Below, piece after piece: positions 5,024 to 7,431 of a DNA stretch of 7,431 nt (its first letter is position 1; each line of letters starts with the position of its first letter). This DNA is from JBOFSQ01 sp051651625 (GTDB lineage: Bacteria > Planctomycetota > Planctomycetia > Pirellulales > Thermoguttaceae). Where the stretch lies: assembly GCA_051651625.1 (NCBI GenBank), contig JBOFSQ010000109.1, positions 1 through 7,431 of the forward strand. Direction: 5' to 3'. The translations under genes and the position numbers were made by a program. The notes below the pieces were generated by a model that was not told the DNA's origin, did not search any database, and saw nothing but the letters and a program-made list of their open reading frames with translations.

Positions 5024-5208
5024 GTAACCGTTCACGGTTTGCGAAGGTAGGCGGCGGGTTTATACACCCGCCGCACGGTGTTTGTGTACCCACAAACACC
5101 GTCTGAACTGCCAATCAATCGTAGCCCACGCGCGACGGATGTCGCGTGTGCGGGATATGTAAATCCCGCACCTACCTTACGTTGTCACTGCAAATTGTGA
5201 ACGGGTAC
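5024..5208. repeat. 185-nt foldback element with four internal hairpins (MITE-like or structured RNA)
   Basis: The outer arms 5024-5042 and 5190-5208 pair over 19 positions with one A/G mismatch and two G-U pairs (16 Watson-Crick). A second stem, AAGGTAG (5044-5050) / CTACCTT (5172-5178), stacks inside. It encloses four hairpins: 5051-5059/5066-5074 (9 bp), 5075-5086/5091-5102 (12 bp perfect, loop TACC), 5127-5136/5141-5150 (10 bp, one G-U) and 5151-5156/5163-5168 (6 bp, up to 9 in competition with the third). Both ends carry GGTAGG followed by a hairpin with a similar T/A-rich loop, so the two ends look like inverted homologues. No ORF is present. It fills almost all of the atpC-purQ gap and ends 4 nt before the purQ ATG. 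It could be a non-autonomous mobile element, a small RNA, or a terminator/leader for its neighbours. Confidence 0.85.
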
Positions 5209-5212
5209 AAAA

Positions 5213-5956
5213 ATGAAACCACGCATTCTCTTGCTTCGTGCTCCGGGGACGAATTGTGATGTCGAGACAGCGTTCGCGTTCGAGCGAGCCGGTGGCGACG
5301 CGACGGTGCTACACGTTAACCGTCTCGTCGAGAACCGACGTTTGCTGGCCGACTTCCAGATTCTGTGTATTCCGGGCGGGTTCAGTTTTGGTGACGACGT
5401 TGCATCGGGAAAAGTTTTCGCTTCAACATTGCGGCACGTTTTGGCAGACGCTACTCACGAATTCCGGTCGCGTGACACGCTCATTCTCGGTATTTGCAAC
5501 GGTTTTCAAACGCTTCTGAAGTCTGGGATTTTGCTCGGCGACGCAGAAGGTTCGCCGCCGGTGACGCTGACGTGGAACCGTTCTGGAATGTACCGCGACA
5601 CTTGGCTTGATCTGGAAGTTCGCCGCACGCCTTGCCATTTTCTGACAGGGATTGAAAAGTTAACGCTTCCGGTTGCGCACGCTGAAGGACGTTTCGTTGC
5701 GGAGGACGACGCGACTCTCGACAGGCTCGAATCGCTGGGTTGCGTTGCACTTTGTTACAGTGGAACGAGTCCAAACGGTTCGCAGCGAAACATTGCTGGC
5801 GTTTGCGATGCGACAGGTCGCGTCTTCGGCCTGATGCCGCACCCCGAACGTTTCATCGACCCAACACATCATCCTCGCTGGACACGCGGCGAAGTGACAA
5901 CTTCTCACGGCGACGGCTTCGCCATCTTCCAAAACGCCGTGCGATATTTCGGATAG
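5213..5956 (+). CDS. purQ: Phosphoribosylformylglycinamidine synthase subunit PurQ
   Basis: A 247-aa class I glutamine amidotransferase subunit of FGAM synthase. It releases ammonia from glutamine for PurL in step 4 of cytoplasmic purine synthesis. It starts with RILLLRAPGTNCD (4-16), then IPGGFSFGDDVASG (53-66), the nucleophile Cys95 in ILGICNGFQ, AHAEGRF (155-161), and His210 and Glu212 in GLMPHPERF, completing the Cys-His-Glu triad. It is about 20 residues longer than the roughly 227-aa Bacillus-type PurQ, with a C-terminal segment PTHHPRW..G ... GFAIFQNAVRYF. No Shine-Dalgarno sequence is visible; the start is set by the conserved N-terminus directly after the ATG. purS and purL are not adjacent. 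The gene sits directly behind the 185-nt foldback element, whose 3' arm ends 4 nt before the start codon and could affect translation. Confidence 0.95.
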   Translation: MKPRILLLRAPGTNCDVETAFAFERAGGDATVLHVNRLVENRRLLADFQILCIPGGFSFGDDVASGKVFASTLRHVLADATHEFRSRDTLILGICNGFQTLLKSGILLGDAEGSPPVTLTWNRSGMYRDTWLDLEVRRTPCHFLTGIEKLTLPVAHAEGRFVAEDDATLDRLESLGCVALCYSGTSPNGSQRNIAGVCDATGRVFGLMPHPERFIDPTHHPRWTRGEVTTSHGDGFAIFQNAVRYFG

Positions 5957-5963
5957 TGGTTCA

Positions 5964-6009
5964 GGTTCGGCTATGCCGAACCGATGTGCGAGCGCAAGTT
6001 TCCGAACAG
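5964..6009 (+). repeat. 46-nt dispersed repeat, left copy (forward)
   Basis: Begins with the perfect hairpin GGTTCGGC-TAT-GCCGAACC (5964-5982), followed by about 27 nt ending AAGTTTCCGAACAG. The reverse complement of 7379-7424 matches 42 of the 46 positions. It lies 7 nt after the purQ stop and lacks a U-tract, so it is not a standard terminator, though it may act as a transcript end. REP-like. Confidence 0.88.
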
Positions 6010-6049
6010 ATCTAATATCCCCCCCCTAGCCACCAACCACTCCCCACTT

Positions 6050-6054
6050 GAGGT
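6050..6054 (+). promoter_or_regulatory. Ribosome binding site supporting a TTG start for the efflux adaptor
   Basis: GAGGT lies 6 nt before TTG 6061. No ATG or GTG in this frame gives the lipoprotein signal peptide, so this site decides the start. Confidence 0.65.
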
Positions 6055-6060
6055 ATTCCA

Positions 6061-7356
6061 TTGCGACGTTTTGTTTTGCTTGCTTTGCTTGTTGTCTTTT
6101 TTGGTTGTGCGAAACCTGCGCCGTCGTCGGTGTCGCCGCAGGTTTTGTCAGAGGCGTCGCGTGGCGACATTAAGGTTGTCCGCGCGGGGAACGTCGAGAT
6201 GGCGGATATGGAGATGGTCACAAATTATCCGGCGATTGTGCGTGCGTTCGACACGACGCCGCTCTACTTTCGCGTCGGCGGGCCACTCGTTGACGTGAAA
6301 GTTGAAAGCGGTTCGCACGTTCAAGCGGGCGACGTTTTGATGTGCATCGACCCACGCGACTACCGCAACGACGTGGCAACGACGCAGGCAACTCTCGACG
6401 CGGCGACGGCGAAACTCGCCGCGATGAAGGTGGCACGCGAAGAAGACATTCGCCTCTTGGAAGCCGCCGCCAAGGCCGCCGAAGCGACCGCACACTTCGC
6501 AAAACAGGAGCTAATAAGATACGGCGAACTCTTCGCAAAGCAGACGATCTCGTCGTCAGAATACGAAGCGAAACAATCGGAAGCGATCCTCGCCGAGGCA
6601 CGTCTTGCGTCGGCGACCGAAGAACTCGCCAAAGCGAAACTCGGTGCGCGAGCCGAAGACGTTGCCGCCGCTGAGGCCGACATTCGCGCACTCAAAACGC
6701 GACTACAAGTTGCCAGCAACAGTCTCAGCGACACTGAACTGCGTGCCCCGTACAGCGGCATCGTCATCGAACGCCTCGCAAACAATCACGAAATTGTCGC
6801 GGCGCGTGAGAAGCGAGTCGTCTTGATGCAAGACATTTCCAAACTCAAGATCGACATCTACGTTGCCGAACGCGAACTGTCGCGTCTCGCCGCCAGCGGT
6901 ACAGATGCTTCGTCTAACATCGAAGTCGATGTGGTGTTCAACGCATTTCCCGACCGACGTTTTCGCGCCAAGCTCGGTGAAATCGTCACCGCGCCCGACG
7001 CCAACACGCAAACTTATCGCGTGACGTTCATACTCGACGCACCGAAAGACATCTCCGTTTTTCCGGGGATGACGGCAGAGGTTTTCTTGAACGACGCCGT
7101 GCTTGCAGGAACGGGGGCGATGCGTGTTATGACTGTTCCGGTGGCGGCGGTTGTCGGCACTGCGGAAGGCGGTTTTGCGGTGTGGAAGATCGACGCGGCG
7201 AGTTCGACGCCGGTTCGCACACCGATAGAACGCGGTCGCTTGCTCTCAAAGAATCGGTACGTCGTCACCCGCGGACTCAAAGAAGGCGACCGCGTAGTCA
7301 CCGACGGCGCACGCTTCCTCTCCGATGGCATCAAGATCGAAATTGAAGAACGGTGA
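6061..7356 (+). CDS. HlyD/MFP-family periplasmic adaptor of an RND-type efflux system, predicted lipoprotein
   Basis: A 431-aa membrane-fusion protein that would link an inner-membrane pump to an outer-membrane channel in the periplasm. The N-terminus RRFVLLALLVVFFGC (2-16) is a lipoprotein-type signal with Cys16 as the lipidation site; the box FFGC is non-standard at -3. Then come the first lipoyl half (about 65-98; GGPLVDVKVESGSHVQAGDV), a long alpha-hairpin/coiled coil (about 101-225, Ala/Glu/Lys-rich), the second lipoyl half (LRAPYSGIVIERLANNHEIV, 227-246), a beta-barrel (about 255-345; SVFPGMTAEVFL) and the membrane-proximal domain (about 355-431; VPVAAV..., GLKEGDRVVTDGARFLSDG). TTG is the likely start, with GAGGT 6 nt upstream. 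The pump gene would be expected downstream, outside the window. The substrate cannot be told from the sequence. The gene is flanked by inverted copies of a 46-nt repeat. Confidence 0.92.
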   Translation: MRRFVLLALLVVFFGCAKPAPSSVSPQVLSEASRGDIKVVRAGNVEMADMEMVTNYPAIVRAFDTTPLYFRVGGPLVDVKVESGSHVQAGDVLMCIDPRDYRNDVATTQATLDAATAKLAAMKVAREEDIRLLEAAAKAAEATAHFAKQELIRYGELFAKQTISSSEYEAKQSEAILAEARLASATEELAKAKLGARAEDVAAAEADIRALKTRLQVASNSLSDTELRAPYSGIVIERLANNHEIVAAREKRVVLMQDISKLKIDIYVAERELSRLAASGTDASSNIEVDVVFNAFPDRRFRAKLGEIVTAPDANTQTYRVTFILDAPKDISVFPGMTAEVFLNDAVLAGTGAMRVMTVPVAAVVGTAEGGFAVWKIDAASSTPVRTPIERGRLLSKNRYVVTRGLKEGDRVVTDGARFLSDGIKIEIEER

Positions 7357-7378
7357 AGGTGGGCGTTGTAGACTGGAC

Positions 7379-7424
7379 CTGTTCGGAAACTTGCACCCGC
7401 ACAGCGGTTCGGCATAGCCGACCC
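7379..7424 (-). repeat. 46-nt dispersed repeat, right copy (inverted)
   Basis: Reverse complement of the unit at 5964-6009 with four mismatches. Its hairpin (7406-7413 / 7417-7424, loop ATA) has one broken pair, whereas the left copy is perfect. It begins 22 nt after the efflux-adaptor stop, in the gap before whatever gene follows the window. Confidence 0.88.
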
Positions 7425-7431
7425 CTCCACG

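Overview
The window looks like chromosomal DNA of a Planctomycetota bacterium (Pirellulales / Thermoguttaceae-like). This is an inference from gene types and from the style of the intergenic repeats. GC is a little above 50 % by eye. No rRNA or tRNA gene, complete transposase gene or CRISPR array is visible. All supported genes lie on the + strand.

Layout: (1) 1-167, two tandem copies of a 77-bp hairpin-bearing repeat plus the first 13 nt of a third copy. (2) 168-384, an AT-richer leader with a small stem-loop and a TATAAT just before clpC. (3) 385-3063, clpC, the HSP100/AAA+ unfoldase of the Clp protease. Its stop overlaps the start (ATGA) of a small thioredoxin-like [2Fe-2S] ferredoxin gene (3060-3320). 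(4) 3332-3373, a 42-nt near-perfect palindrome. (5) 3418-3816, a DUF4870 membrane protein. (6) 3871-4579, a PIN-domain (VapC-like) gene overlapping a small downstream gene, a probable toxin-antitoxin pair in toxin-first order. (7) 4631-5011, atpC (F1 epsilon), with no other ATP synthase gene beside it. (8) 5024-5208, a 185-nt long-range inverted repeat enclosing four hairpins. (9) 5213-5956, purQ. (10) 6061-7356, a lipoprotein-type HlyD/MFP efflux adaptor with a TTG start, flanked by two inverted copies of a 46-nt repeat.

Most genes are ordinary housekeeping genes: protein quality control, ATP synthase, purine synthesis, efflux. The interesting content lies between them. The PIN/small-protein pair is bracketed by an exact 15-nt direct repeat. 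Removing one repeat copy plus the module would rejoin DUF4870 to atpC with a 14-nt gap containing atpC's own ribosome binding site, which looks like the footprint of a past insertion. The 5024-5208 foldback element ends 4 nt before the purQ start. It could be a MITE-like element, an RNA gene or a leader. At least five different repeat or palindrome families occupy the gaps within 7.4 kb.
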